The notes: generated from the letters alone by a model not told the origin. Counted from the stretch's first letter, positions 10,655 to 22,008 are shown. The stretch is DNA of 64,000 nucleotides from Ceratotherium simum simum (GCF_000283155.1 NW_004454160.1:5422356-5486355); one strand, 5' to 3'. Numbers and translations are program-made.

Positions 10655-10785
10655 CAGCATTGGTCATTACTGCTCACGTTAATTTCTGCCAACCCTATGA
10701 GTCAAAAATGATATTTTGTTATTGCTTTAATTTACATTTCTGTGACTACAGTGAGGTTGAACATCTTTTCATCTTGAATTGGACA
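10655..10785 (-). mobile_element. Old L1 fragment, antisense
   Basis: GATATTTTGTTATTGCTTTAATTTACATTTCTGTGACTACAGTGAGGTTGAACATCTTTTCATC is the antisense form of the L1 ORF2 C-terminal region found in many L1M copies. Only about 130 bp is traceable. The flanking 10786-11224 shows nothing recognisable. Confidence 0.6.
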
Positions 10786-11224
10786 ATTTTGGTGGTCTCA
10801 GAATTCCTGCTGAAGCCTCAAAGCTATAAACAGTAGGTGATAAATACTGCTGTATTCTAAAGAGAGGCACTGGATCCCTCCCAGTGGGCATGTGCTAAGG
10901 GTGCCATGCTGGTCCCGAGGTTTCCACCCACCCACCTTGGGCCTGTAAAGAGAAAGCAGCGAGTCAGTGAGGAAGGAAGGAGATCCTGAAAGGGAACCAG
11001 CAGGAGTGGAGAACACCACAGTTTCTTCTCCTCTCCCCGTGTGGGGGATCCCTTATCATCAAGCCAAATATGAGGAGCCCAAAGAATGCTGTTCTTAGAA
11101 AATGGGGGAAGTACTTTACTTGCAAAGAAGGGTGACTGACCTTTTCCCACCCTGGCCAGCTCTTTACTCAGGGGGTTGGGAGGAAAGGGAGTGTTATCTG
11201 CATTCTGCCAGGGGACACAGTAAG

Positions 11225-11420
11225 GATTCCGCTGAAAATGAAGCTATAACTACTACCCAGTCATTTGGGCAGTATGGCAGTGGAGCAGAAGCAACGGAAG
11301 GAGTCACACTGTTGGTAGGGAGAGTTGTCCCCAGTTACCATGAGGAGCTGGGGTCCGGTTGCTGCTGCACAGTGCAAGTACGTCGGGAACCCTGGGGATA
11401 TCAGAGGGCCCGACCCTCTG
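11225..11420 (+). pseudogene. Possible ERVL pol/dUTPase remnant
   Basis: A short open stretch around 11285-11370 translates into a segment with the same spacing of residues as the dUTPase-like end of ERVL pol seen at about 17110-17280 in this window. The shared plan is a GVT-L-V-G-V step, an acidic pair, and a small-residue run. Support is one short similarity with frame damage and no LTR nearby, so chance similarity is the alternative. Class III ERVs carry a dUTPase domain at the end of pol. Confidence 0.35.
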
Positions 11421-13369
11421 AGATGAAGTTCTGAAGCACCACAACAGGCAAGCAACCTAGACCCACTGAATTGCTGGCTGAGAGGAAGGGAAATCTAGGG
11501 GTGGTGGAGGAGGGACATGATGAGAGTAAATTGTAGCTTTGGCACCCGTTACAGCCGTGCACACGCTAGTTTATTCTGCTGTATCTTAAGTCTGACCACA
11601 GACTGAAAGCTCTGTAGCAGTTTGGACTTAATTGCAGGCCTGGGTCTGATGGTGTAAAGAGGGATTTTTTGTACTAGACACCTCTTATGTCGGGCTTCCC
11701 GTCTCCTCAGGTCACCCTTTTCACTCTGGTCGTTGCTGAGGCAACCAGCTGAGCACAGGTGTAAACTGACAGTGTCTGGCCTCAGCTGCATCGCATATCT
11801 CGAGTTCTCTTCCCCAGGGTTTCTCTGGCACTGCCATGTCATATGCCCACACGAGCCCACTCGGCCGTTCTCAGACGTGTGCAAACCTGGAAGTGCAAAG
11901 AGAGTTAACACCTGTGGGGCAATCCAACTGAGTCCTGCAGGAAGCAGATGCTGAGATGGAGTTAGGAGTGCAAGTGGTTTATTTGGGGTTAACGTCTGTG
12001 AAAGATAAAATTGGGGATGGGAGGCAGAATTGGGTAGGAAAAATCTTCAGACCACAATGGAGGTCAGACACCTGTGGAAGGAAACGGGAGGAAGCAGGGT
12101 TGGACAGGGAGACCCTCAAATGGTGAGGCAGATCTGACAAAGTTTGAGCTCACCAGGGAGCTCTGGAACAAATATTGCCCATCAGAGGAGTCAGACTCAT
12201 GTCGGGCAGAAATGGCAAGGTCCCAAGACCCACCGTGCTCACTCATTAACTGGGCTGCCCCAGAAGAGCATGACTGGTTCAAAAGCTGAGGCAGATCCTG
12301 GAGGCACTGCAGCTGGAGGCTTTCGGCTAAGCGCGCTCCTTGCAGCTTAAATGGCAAATTCTTTCTGGAAGGGAAAATCGAACAACACACCTCCGTGGTT
12401 GCCACATTAACCAATGGGGTTAAATTAAATTTAAACCAGTGGATTAAACACTCCCCTCTTCTATCCCTAGGGCAGACCATCTACATTCTGCAGGGCTCCA
12501 CAGAGGGTCCCCAACAGGCCTGAGTCCTGGTTGCCTACAGCAATAATCAGCTCCATAATGCACCCTTGGCTTGATTTTCCCCTCTTCCTTTCACGCTCTC
12601 CCTAGGCCCTCACTCTTGTTCCTCAAGATCACTTCTCAGACTGTCTGCATGCAAGCCTTGGTCTCAAGCTCTGCTTTTGTAGGAACCTGGCTGAGACTGC
12701 TGGTTTACTGCATTTCTTAGTTCAACAGCGCCCTCTTCTGTTGAAACAGTGAAGTTCAGTTTCTTTAACGAATGGAGTGTGTGTGCAGTGTCGTCAGTGA
12801 CATGCTTCTGATTTTGTGATACTATGTTTCTGAGGACACAAATTCAAACGTTTCTTCCTCCTTTCCTTTCACTATCAAGCCTCTAAGGGATGCTTCCTTC
12901 TTCCAAGTTACCTCTCTCTCCCCCTAAAGTCCTTAAGGCGTACACACTTTCTCTGATCTACCGGGTCCCAAACTTACCGCCAGTGTTTCCCCACTCAGGA
13001 CGGAAGGCTCTCCTTCCGGTACTGTACTCAGGTGGTGGTAATTTATCTCCTGATACTGCGTGGGTCTTGTCGCACCTCTCTGCCACAAAGTCCCTGCTGG
13101 ATGCTCTACTCCAGGGAGGGCTCTAAAGCTGGCCCGGCTCTGCTCCATGCATAGGATTATTCCTCACTTCCATAAATTGTCTTCCAGTGTAAGTGTGGGT
13201 CACGAGTAATCCTATGTGTTCTTATTACTCTGTGTAGTTTTTGGAGGATGTCTGTAGAGATCCTCCTCTGGGTGTCTGGGATCAGAAGTCCTGATTCAAC
13301 TTCTATTCCAGTTTCCTATTTTTTTTCTTGAGTCAGTATTGAAATTATACCCAGAAAATTGTCATTTTT
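11421..13369. other. Unique-looking DNA, no gene or repeat identified
   Basis: GC-richer than the flanks up to about 12,500, with several chance frames. An LTR or old repeat may lie near 11,940-12,480 (a GGTTTATTTGGGG motif close to its left end), but I could not confirm a family. A CTCF-like motif is listed separately at 12,727. Confidence 0.3.
12727..12741 (-). promoter_or_regulatory. CTCF-like motif
   Basis: The reverse strand reads ACAGAAGAGGGCGCT, which matches 13 of 15 positions of CCASYAGRKGGCRSY, including the AGAGGGCGC core. An 8-bp inverted repeat (TTCAACAG at 12721-12728 and CTGTTGAA at 12739-12746) overlaps it. This is a sequence match only, and occupancy is unknown. Confidence 0.4.
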
Positions 13370-13663
13370 ACCTGTTTTCAAATTTATGGCATAAAATTTA
13401 ATTAAAATATTTGCTTATAATTTTTTAAATCTTTGCTATAGTTTTTTCCCTCTCTTCATTATGAATTTGGTTATTTGTGGCTTTTCTATTTTTTTTGATG
13501 ATTTTATCCTAGGGTTTTCTAAAAGTATTCATATTTTCAGTGAAACAACTTTTGGGTTTATTGATCTATAACTTTATTTTTCGTTTCATTAATTCCTTCT
13601 CTTAACTTGATTATTTCTTTCCTTCTGTTTTCTTTGGATTTATTCTATTATTCCTTTTCTACC

Positions 13664-13860
13664 TTTTTTTGTGTGTGTGTGAGGAAGACTGGCCCTGAGC
13701 TAACATCTGTGCCCACCTTCCTCTATTTTGTAAGTGCGACATCTCCGCAGCATGGCTTGATGAGCTGTGTGTGTAGGTCCGTGCCTGGGATCCAAACCTG
13801 CGAACCCCAGGCCACCAAAGCAAGTGCGTGAACTTAACCACTACGCTGCTGGGCTGGCCT
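13664..13860 (-). mobile_element. ERE SINE, antisense, within L1
   Basis: The reverse complement starts with AGGCCAGCCCAGCAGCG, has the B-box-like GGTTTGGATCCC, the CATGCTGCGGAGATG body and one GATGTTAGCTCAGGGCC tail, and ends in an ACAC-rich/A-rich tail. Near-perfect 8-bp flanks, TCTACCTT (13658-13665) and TCTAACTT (13862-13869), look like a one-mismatch target duplication. It lies in antisense L1, which it postdates. Confidence 0.9.
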
Positions 13861-14044
13861 CTCTAACTTCTTAATTGAATAGTTAACTCATTAATTTTCA
13901 ATCTTTCTTCTTTTCTAATATAGATATTAAAGCATAAAGTTTCCTTTTAGATAGTTTAGCTTCATTCCAAAAGTTTTTTTTTCTTCTTCAAAGCCCCAAA
14001 GTTTTTATATGTAGTGTTTTCATCATGATTCACTTTTATTGTGT

Positions 14045-14596
14045 CCTAGCACAGGTCCTTAGAAAGCAGAGCCTGAAGGGACAGTTAGGATATTAACATA
14101 TTTGGAAGGTACTAGCCCAGGGCAGTGAAGGTGAGGGAAGAAGAAGCGAGGCAAGGGAACATGCAAAGAAACGTGATACGATGCCCAGTTGTGCAGCGTG
14201 ACTTCACGGCGCACCGTGGAACGGTGGCTGGTTGCTCAGCAGCTGTGTTCACTCAGTGTATTGACTTTCTCCAGAAAGGCTGCAAGGAGGGACCTCACCT
14301 CAGAGTAACCTGCAGGAAGAAAGGGAGGAGGAATACACCTTCCCAGCTGCCTTTCATCTCCCATTTCCCATTGGTCAAGATTCAGACTGTGGGATACTCA
14401 TTCCTCTACATGTCCAGGGTGTGTCACCAGGGCGTCCACCGGCTGTTCGGGAGGCCAGATCCCACACCCCACAGTGAGGTGCTCACTGAAGTCCAAGTGT
14501 AGAGGCAACCTGCTGTGGGGGCAGCGACCAAGAAAGAGAAAGAAGGGGGCCTGAGAGACTGGGAGGGCACCAAGATGTGTTACCCAAAACACAGGT
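14045..14596. mobile_element. Unclassified ~550-bp insert in L1 (LTR candidate)
   Basis: L1 text stops at about 14,045 and resumes at about 14,597, so this segment arrived as an insertion. Its base composition is clearly GC-richer than the surrounding L1, and it contains a CpG cluster at 14,175-14,225. The right end reads ACCCAAAACACA, which would be TGTGTTTTGGGT on the minus strand. This fits an antisense LTR beginning with TG, but the opposite end and a target duplication could not be matched. The family is not recognised. Confidence 0.45.
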
Positions 14597-16027
14597 AATA
14601 TCTAATTTCTAGTATGACTACATTTTGACTCATCAATTATTAAGAAATGTGTTTATAATTTTTCAAATATATGGATTTTTAAAGCTGTGATTTTTAAAAA
14701 TTGATTTTATGTGTGCTTGAGGAAAATGTGAATTCTCTAGTTGTTGAATGCAAAATTCCATGTAGGACCATTAGATCAACCTAGTTGATTGTACTATTCA
14801 GATCATTTATATCCTTGCTGATTTTTAATCAGGACTGATTCATTAGTTACTGAGAACAAATGATAAAGTCCATCATAATGGAATGATATATTTCTCTTTA
14901 TACTTCTGTCAATTTTACTTTTTATAGACTGGGGATGTTAGGTACTTATACGTTTAGAATCACTATTTTTTTGCTGATAAGGTAAATATTTCATTTTTAT
15001 GTGAAAATTTCTTTATCTCTAATAATGTTGTTTGCCTTAAAGTCTTTTTTTTTTGCTAATATACACCAATTTCTTTTGGTTAATATTTTCTTGGTATATC
15101 TTTTTCCATCCTTTTACATTCAGTTTTAAGGATATGTACTGTATCTTTAATTTTCAGCTGTGTCTATTAAACGACACATAGAACAATTTTTAAAAATCCA
15201 GTCTGACAATCATTTTCTTTTAACTAGAGCTTTTGGACCATTCATATTTACCATGATTACTGAGAAATGCATTTATTTCTACTGTCTCATTTTTCACTTT
15301 CTATTTGTCTCCTGTTTTCATTGTTTTTTCTTCTTTCTTGTCTTCTTTTGGATTAATTAAATACACTTTCTTATTCCATTTTCCACTCTACTAGTTTAGA
15401 AGTTAGTCGCTCTTTTTCTCATATTACAATAGTTATCTAGAAATTGCAACATGTGTACTAATCTAAGATAATCCATCTCTTTGCTATCCTCCCAAAGAAC
15501 AAGAGAAGCTGAGACACTAACTCTGATCATCCACTTGCAACTAACATGCTATTGTCATGCTATTATCATTCTCTTTTTAATTTCATATGGCATTATTATT
15601 ATTATTGTATTATATAGTCAATATCACTTAGATTTACTCACATCTTTACTCTTTTATTTTCTCTTTATTTTTTCTCATGTATCAAATATTTCTTCTGGAA
15701 TAATTTTTCTTCTTTCTAAAGAATTCTCTGGAATTCCTTTTAGTATTGTCATTTGCAGTCAATTCTTTCAGTTTTTGTTTGCCTAAAAATGAATTTATTT
15801 CATCTTTGTATTTGAAAAATATTTTTATTGTTTTATAATTCTAGTTATTTTTCTCTCAGCAAATTAAAGATATTATTGCACTACATTTTTTCATCTGTTA
15901 TTATCTTCAAGCAGTTATCTGTTTAATTGTCAATTTTTATAGCTAATCTCTCTTTTCTCTGCTTTGAAGATTTTTTCTTTGGTGTTCTGCAGTCTTTATG
16001 TGGATTTATTTTTATTTATATAATTTA

Positions 16028-16215
16028 TTTAATAAACATTTAGCCCTTTGCTAGGTGTCAGGCGTTTCTAAGCACTTTGTAAGTATTAACTTATTTAAAC
16101 CTCAAAATAACCTTATGAGTAGGTATTACAAATGAGGATACTGAGGCCCAGAGAGATTAGGTAACTTCCCCAAGGTTACACAGCTCATAAGTAGTAGAGC
16201 CATGATTTCAACCAA
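16028..16215 (-). mobile_element. MIR SINE, antisense
   Basis: Antisense MIR landmarks appear in order: TTTGCTAGGTGTCAGGCGTTTCTAAGCACTTTGTAAGTATTAAC, ACCTTATGAGTAGGTATTACAAATGAGGATACTGAGGCCCAGAGAGATTAGGTAACTTCCCCAAGG, and TACACAGCTCATAAGTAGTAGAGCC. It is a well-preserved core. Confidence 0.85.
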
Positions 16216-16325
16216 CACAATCTAGGCGGGTGAGGAGCAAGACAGATTCAAGGATAATTCCAAGTTTTCTGGTCTGGTTTGGGAATATAGTTGTGCTTAA
16301 AAGAGCTAAAAGAAGGAAAAAATGT

Positions 16326-16409
16326 TGTGATGATTAATTTTATATATCAACTCTACTGGGCCATGGAGTGCCCAGATGTTTGGTCAAACATTACTCCTGG
16401 TACAAAAAT
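16326..16409 (+). mobile_element. ERVL-type LTR, 5' fragment
   Basis: TGTGATGATTAATTTTATATATCAAC...GGGCCATGGAGTGCCCAGATGTTTGGTCAAACATTA matches the first 80 bases of the LTR at 17,783 in this window, in the same orientation. It breaks off abruptly against an inverted LTR end at 16,410. Confidence 0.7.
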
Positions 16410-16660
16410 CTGTATTAGTTCTCCAGAGAAACAGAAGCAATAGAATATATATGTACACACCCACACCCACCCACACACCCACACACACACACACACACAT
16501 TTATTTATTTATTTATTGTAAAGAATTGGTTCACATGGTTATGGAGGCTCACGAGCCCTGAGATCTGCATTTGACCAGCTGGGGACCCAGGAGAGCTGAT
16601 GTTTCAGTTCGAGTCTGAAGGCAGGAAGAGACTGATGTCCCATCTGGAAGGCAGTCGGGC
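16410..16660 (-). mobile_element. ERVL-type LTR, 3' part in inverted orientation
   Basis: CTGTATTAGTTCTCCAGAGAAACAGAAGC is the reverse complement of the conserved 3' end of this LTR family. It is followed by an expanded CA/TTTA tract, AATTGGTTCACATGGTTATGGAGGCTC and GAGCTGATGTTTCAGTTCGAGTC. It lies tail-on against the sense 5' fragment and directly before sense ERVL pol sequence, which an intact provirus would not show. Confidence 0.65.
16456..16518 (+). repeat. (CA)n / (CACACC)n and (TTTA)n microsatellite
   Basis: Compound CA-rich tract (about 16,456-16,499) followed by five ATTT units. It lies at the position where the inverted LTR normally has a short AT-rich patch before its polyadenylation signal. 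Confidence 0.85.
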
Positions 16661-16689
16661 AGGAGACAGTGCAGCAGTGGGCTCTTGCT

Positions 16690-17782
16690 CGTGCAATTCA
16701 CTGATCTTGCCATGTTCCCCACCACCCTGAAGCAGCTGGCTTGATAGAATGGAGCAATGGCCTCCTGAAGACTCAGCTATAGTGCCAGCTAGGTGGCAAT
16801 ACCCTGCAGGGCTGGGCAAGGTTCTTCAGAAAGCTTTATATGCTCCGAATCAGCATCCAATGTATGGTGCTTTTTCTCCCATAGCCTGGATTCATGGGTC
16901 CAGGAATCAAGGGGTGGAAATGACAGTGGCACCACTCACTAGTACCCTAGTGACCCAGTAGCAAAATTTTTTCTTCCTGTTCCCATGACCTTAAGCTCTG
17001 TTGGCCTAGAGGTCTTAGTTCCAAATGGAAGAATGCTTCTGCCAGGAGACCCAACAATGATTCCATTGAACTAGAAGTTAAGAACCGCCATCTGGCCACT
17101 TTGGGCTCCTCATGCCATTGAATCAACAGGCAAAGAAGGGAGTTACTGTGCTGGCTTGTGTGACTGATCCTGGCTATCAAGAGGAAATTGGACTACTGCT
17201 CCACAATAGAGGTAAAGAGGAACATGTCTGGACTACAGGAGACCCCTTAGGTCGTCTTTCGATATTACCTTGCCCTGTGGTTAAGGTCAATGGGAAACTA
17301 CAGCAACCCCATCCAGGCAGGACAACGAGGGGCCCAAACCTTTCAGGTTTGGGTCATGTCTCCAGGCAAAGAACCAGTTGAGATGCTTACTGAAAGCAAA
17401 GGGAATACAGAATTGGTAGAGGAAGAAGATATATATATACACACGCATGCATATATTATATATGCATATATATGTAAAATATTTTTGCTTTCTTCCCTCT
17501 CTTATTTCCTTATCATGAAACATAAGATGTATTGACTTCTTATCATAGCATTTAAGTATTGCTAATTTTACATCGTAGTATTTAGGTTACTGGATATCAA
17601 GGAGAAGAGTATCACTCAAGGACTTTACCTCCTCCCCTGGGGGAGGGGTTAATGCATTTTCAGTTGTACGCAGGATAGTTGTCTCATGTTAGGTGTAATT
17701 ATGATCTTCTTATTGTCTTTATTTGGAGATTAAGTATGGTTTAAGGTGATGCGATGGATGCCAAGTTGACAAGGGGTGGATT
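16690..17782 (+). pseudogene. ERVL (class III ERV) pol 3' end with dUTPase-like domain, polypurine tract
   Basis: The sense strand reads through the C-terminal part of ERVL pol. An integrase-end-like stretch lies at about 16,750-16,960, and a dUTPase-like domain at about 17,050-17,300 carries its conserved acidic and LLLHN-type motif. Stops and frame changes break it, for example near 16,960 and 17,380. An AT/CA patch (17,430-17,475) and a hairpin CCTCCCC/GGGGGAGG (about 17,630-17,650) follow. The segment ends at 17,768-17,782 with GACAAGGGGTGGATT, a typical polypurine tract directly abutting an LTR. It is non-functional. gag and the front of pol are absent. Confidence 0.75.
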
Positions 17783-18016
17783 TGTGATGGTTAATTTTGT
17801 GTGTCAAGTTGATTGGACCATGGGGTTCCCAGATATTTGGTCAAATATTATTCTGGATGTTTCTATGGTGATGTTTTTGGATGAGTTTAACTTTTAAATT
17901 GATAGACTGAGTAAAGCATATTGCCCTCCCTACCGTGGGTGGGCCTCATCCAATCAGTTGAAGACCTGAATAGAACAAAAAAGACTGACCGTCCCCGAAT
18001 AAGAGGGGGTTGGGGA
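17783..18016 (+). mobile_element. ERVL-type 3' LTR, truncated at its 3' end
   Basis: It starts TGTGATGGTTAATTTTGTGTGTCAAG immediately after the polypurine tract. It continues GGACCATGGGGTTCCCAGATATTTGGTCAAATATTATTC, GATGAGTTTAACTTTTAAATTGATAGACTGAGTAAAGC, GTGGGTGGGCCTCATCCAATCAGTTGAAG, and GAATAGAACAAAAAAGACTGACC. It then stops near 18,016, before the polyadenylation region. The family is MLT2-like. Abutment with the PPT identifies it as the 3' LTR of the remnant to its left. Confidence 0.8.
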
Positions 18017-18233
18017 TGAGGTACAGAGATTAAGGATTCAGAGGTGACTGTGTTGAATTTGTAGGTCTGTTTCTAGAGATATAAAGCAACCAGTCAAAAA
18101 AATACCAGCCTGAAACTCATGAGATTTTGCTGAAGATACGGATTTAGATATGGTCAGCATGGTTCTTAGAACCATGCAAGTGTACATAATTATCTACACA
18201 AAACAGGACACTTAGAAGATACAGTCCTTCACA

Positions 18234-18412
18234 AGAGTTGTTCTCAAAGTGTGGTCCAAAGCCTTGCCTCACAAACTCCTGAGAGGCTAGTTAGGAAAAC
18301 ACATTTCTGAATTCCCCCCAAGGCAAACTGAATTAAAACCTCAAGATCTAGAGCCCAGGAATTCTCATCTTTAACAAACATCCAGATGATTTTCAAGCAT
18401 GCTGAAGTCAGA
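18234..18412 (+). mobile_element. MER5A-like hAT-Charlie element
   Basis: Left part GTTGTTCTCAAAGTGTGGTCC, middle CTAGAGCCCAGGAATTCTCATCTTTAACAAAC, right part CCAGATGATTTTCAAGCATGCTGAAGT. This is the MER5 plan with substitutions. Size and order fit a full-length non-autonomous copy. Confidence 0.7.
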
Positions 18413-21400
18413 GGACATCTGCACAGCGAGAAGGCTGACTTCCAGGGAGAGCTGCGTGCCCCACAGGGTGACAGGTGGCCCCTGAGTCACTAGATGGCGC
18501 CAAACACACATTAAATCTCTAGTTTTGCTGATCCCTCAGCCAGAACAGAGAAGGACTTGTAAAAGGCTCCCCTGAATTCTTTAAAGGAAAATCTGTAAAA
18601 GGATTTCTGCCAGCCCTTCCTCACAGTGAAGGAAAGACAAGAACAGCAGGCACTGTCAATCACCCCTAGAAAGGCCTGCCCAAAAGAGGCTAAAGCTACT
18701 TATTGGTAGGGAGCATGTAAGTAGAATTCCCTGCTGATTGACTTTCTTGGACCACACTTGTTGCACCAGGCAGATCTGGGAAGTGATGGTGGGAATCTCC
18801 TAAGACTCAGTTGGAGGCAGAGCTGCTGTGGAGAGCCAGGGGTCTGCTTGCTTCCCCCCAGCCCTCCCCGTCAGGGTGTCCGTAGGCCCCAGCAGAGGCA
18901 AATCTCTAGGTTTCAGGGTCAGGTACAGGTCCTGGGTGGCCCCCCAGAATCAGGCACATCCTGTACCCTTTCCTCAGAAGCAATACCTCCTTCTGCCTTT
19001 CCTAGGAGAGCCAATAATACTACAATTGTCTCTAACATCCTGGCTCAAAAACATTCGCTCTTTCTGCTCTACCCTCTGTCTGTGTGCTCACACAGTCTTG
19101 CAAGCCTCTGACAGAAAAAAGAACCACCCTTCCATTCCTCTGCCTTTACCCTAGACCCTCAGCACCTCACACCTGAGCCATTTCCACAGCGTTTGACTTC
19201 CACTCCCATCCCCTGTAGTCTGTATCCCATTGTTGGATCTTAAAGCACTACTGTTCAAAAGTTTCAACCCTCAGCCTGGCATGAAGGACCCTCACCTTCT
19301 GGACCTGTTGGTATGAAAGACTGTTGGAGCTCCTTGTGTCAGAGAGATATTAATGGAGGGGGGCTGGGGGTGAAGAGGAGACCTGGGGGGCCACTGGGTA
19401 GGTGAAGAGGGAAGGGAGGAGTATCACAAGCTGAGGAGAGGGATCCAACCGGGAGGGTTCAATCAGGAGCCCTATGGAGAGGAGGCACACCTGGACAGGG
19501 GAACCCAAGAGGGCTCCGTGAGGAAGCACAAGGGAATGGGCAGGATTACGGAAAACCAACAAGAGACGATGATCACCGCAGTGCTAGCAACAGGGAGAGG
19601 AGAGCCATTGCCATCCCTGGACCAAAGGTGGAGTGGAGGGGCAGTGACTGGAATCTAGCGGGAGAGCTATAGCTGTGAGAGAGAGCCAGGGCGGGGGGCA
19701 GGGGAGTAAATGCCCCTCCCTCACCTTCCTCGGATCTCCACTGCCTGCTTCCTCCCCTCTCTGCTTCCTTGGATCTCTGTTGGGTTGTCCCTTTGGCCAA
19801 ACCCAACGGGGAGCCAGAGGACAGGGGAGCCCTTTGATGCAGGTGTGAAGTTCAGCCTGAGGCAGAGAACAGAGGAGAGAAGGCAGAACAGGATCCTGGA
19901 GGAATAAGAAGAGAATGCCCAAGGCGAGACGGTGGGACCGCGAAAGACACAATTTGGTGTTCGGCCCTTCACAATTGCATCATGATGGAGTGGGACAAGG
20001 TCTGGATTTTTGGAGCCACAGGGGCCTGTGCCAGCCCTAAAACTTATTCCACTATGGACACTTTGGGCAGGGTCCTTAATGCCGAACATGGAACAATGGG
20101 AAAAACATGTATCTTTCAGTTTTGTGCAGATTCAAAGAGATAAAAAGTGCTTCTAGTATTAGCCTGGTCATGGCCAGGGGGGAGATGTGGGGACCCAGGG
20201 CAAAGGGTCTCTGTCCTTGTCATGTCCCCACTATATGCCTGGGAATCCAGAGGATATTCCAGAGACTTCCATTCCTATGGCTGGGCCCAGTGGCTTGGAG
20301 CTGAACCAAACTATCCCTCAGCCTTGGTCATTGGTTCCCAGAACAAGCATAAGGACTCTCCTGCTGCATTCTCTGGACCCAAGATAGCCATAGGGACTGA
20401 GAGGTAACACGTCAGACCAGGCTGGGCCCACTCAATTGTCCTCAACCCATCCTTTTAACACAGCATCCAAGGGTCCTCAATTCTGCTTTTCAGAGATGGG
20501 GAGGTTTGATGCCTACATGGTTATCTTCCCTAACCTCGGTGCCTTCCCCCTCCTCAGTCCTGCTCTTCGTGTTCTCAGGGCCCTGTGAGCCCCCACAAGC
20601 CCAGGCAGGCCGAGCAGTACTCCTGGGGCCCAGGGCTGGGCATGGGAATCTATTCCTGCAAGAAGGGGACTTGGCTGTAATCCCAGGGTCAAAGAAATGA
20701 CCATATACAAATGAACAGGAGACTGGACTGGATTGGCTCTGAGGCTGGGTAGGGCTGTTGAAGGATGGACTGGGGTCCTCTGGTCCTCTTCACACCCAGA
20801 TCGAGAGGGAGCTGTGTCCCCCACAAGGCCCAGCACCAGCCTTGTGTTTCTACAACCAGTCTACTTTCTGTCACGCTCACAGTCTGACCCCCTCCCACAC
20901 ACACGCAGCCCCCCACCGCCTGCCTGGGGAGGACCACACTAGAGAACAAGGAGTGAGGAGGCATAGCCAGGAGGGCCTGAGTCTCCCCTGCACAGGAAGC
21001 CTGAAATGTGACCCCAATATTATCTTCAAATGTGGTCATTCAGTTAGTGCTTTTTTGTTAAAAAGCATTAATGAAAAATTTATAAATTGCCTTTTTTATG
21101 ATCCCATTTTGGCATTTATCCATTTCTTAAAAATATAGCAGAAACTTCAAGAAATGGATGTGGACTGGGTCTTTCTCAGATTGTAAAAGGGCCTGCTCCA
21201 GAGGGTCACAGAGTATCTGTAATGATACAGGTTCCTAGTACAGGTGAGTTCTAGCTCACATCCCCTCACCCTCCCCTTTAAGGGAACCCCTTGAGCTAGG
21301 AGAAACCCACACGTAGATTCTGATCTGGCTGTGAAGCAGACTTGGCAAGGGCCTGGGCCTGGGGCCTGGGGCTGCCCAGCATCCTCTCATTTCCTTAGGG

Positions 21401-21799
21401 TGGGTGGGCCAGCTCTTCTCTAACACACAGGGCCTCCAGAGGTCCATCCAAGAGGGGCTGCGCCTCACAGGCTGGCTTCTCCAGCGTCAATGGCAGCTGC
21501 CAATACCCACACATGTGGAACACACAGGGGACACTGGTGAGACTTCTCCAGGTACCAACTCCTAGGCTGGGTGCAGTCAGCGGGGGCACCAGAGCCTCAG
21601 AGTCTCAGAAACACACATGCAGCTAGGGAAAAACACACACTGTGGACGCTGACCTCCAGAGGTAAAAGCCTTGGCAAGCAGAAGCTGCCTCTGAGGATTA
21701 GAAATATGTTAAGCAAAAACAAGTAGGTCAGGCAGCTTATTAACGTGCTAATATAATAGGCACTGGGAATCCTTGAGGGAGGAAGTGATGATGATAACA
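18413..21799. other. GC-richer unique region without recognised repeats
   Basis: This 3.4-kb block is the longest in the window without an interspersed repeat I can name. It is noticeably GC-richer, and both strands carry many overlapping short frames. None shows a known domain, and none is bounded by a convincing pair of splice sites, so I do not call an exon. A CTCF-like motif lies near its left edge (18,487). Short AT-rich text at 21,030-21,140 may be an old DNA transposon piece. The block could be unique regulatory or intronic sequence. Confidence 0.4.
18487..18501 (+). promoter_or_regulatory. CTCF-like motif (strong sequence match)
   Basis: TCACTAGATGGCGCC matches 14 of 15 positions of the CTCF core CCASYAGRKGGCRSY, including the entire AGATGGCGC core with its CpG. 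It lies outside recognised repeats at the edge of the GC-richer block. Binding is inferred from sequence only. Confidence 0.55.
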
Positions 21800-22008
21800 A
21801 TACAATAGCTACCATTTACTTCTTGCCAGGAACTGGGCTAAATGTTTTACAGACCTTATCAGCCACCCTAGACTGGATATTGGTTTTCTCACTCCATAGA
21901 CGAGGAAATTGAGGGCTAAGAGAGATTAGGTAACTTGCTGGCTCACGCAGGAGTAAGGGATGGAGAATTTCAGACCAGATCTGTCTCCCAAGCTTTTAAC
22001 ACCAGGGT
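21800..22008 (-). mobile_element. MIR SINE, antisense
   Basis: ATAGCTACCATTTACTTCTTGCCAGGAACTGGGCTAAATGTTTTACAG, CATAGACGAGGAAATTGAGGGCTAAGAGAGATTAGGTAACTTGCTGGC and the AGACCAGATCTGTCTCCCAAGC end follow the antisense MIR order. The central cytosine-rich part is diverged. Confidence 0.75.

Larger units (their letters stand above)
13370..16015 (-). mobile_element. Old L1 (L1M type) ORF2, antisense, split twice
   Basis: AT-rich text reads as L1 ORF2 in reverse: TTATTGATCTATAACTTTATTTTTCG, TTTCTAATATAGATATTAAAGC, CAATTATTAAGAAATGTGTTTAT, ATTTATATCCTTGCTGATTTTTAATC, GTATATCTTTTTCCATCCTTTTACATTC and CCAGTCTGACAATCATTTTC. Many stops and indels show it is dead. It is interrupted by an ERE (13,664-13,860) and by a GC-richer insert (about 14,045-14,596), after each of which the L1 text resumes in register. 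Confidence 0.7.

Noticed and set aside
17446..17472. Perfect-looking AT palindrome
   Set aside because: It is part of a TA/CA microsatellite in the ERVL remnant, and such palindromes arise by chance in TA tracts.
18700..21600. Dense overlapping frames on both strands as a multi-exon gene
   Set aside because: High GC lowers stop-codon density. No consistent exon chain with acceptor/donor pairs or recognisable protein could be built.
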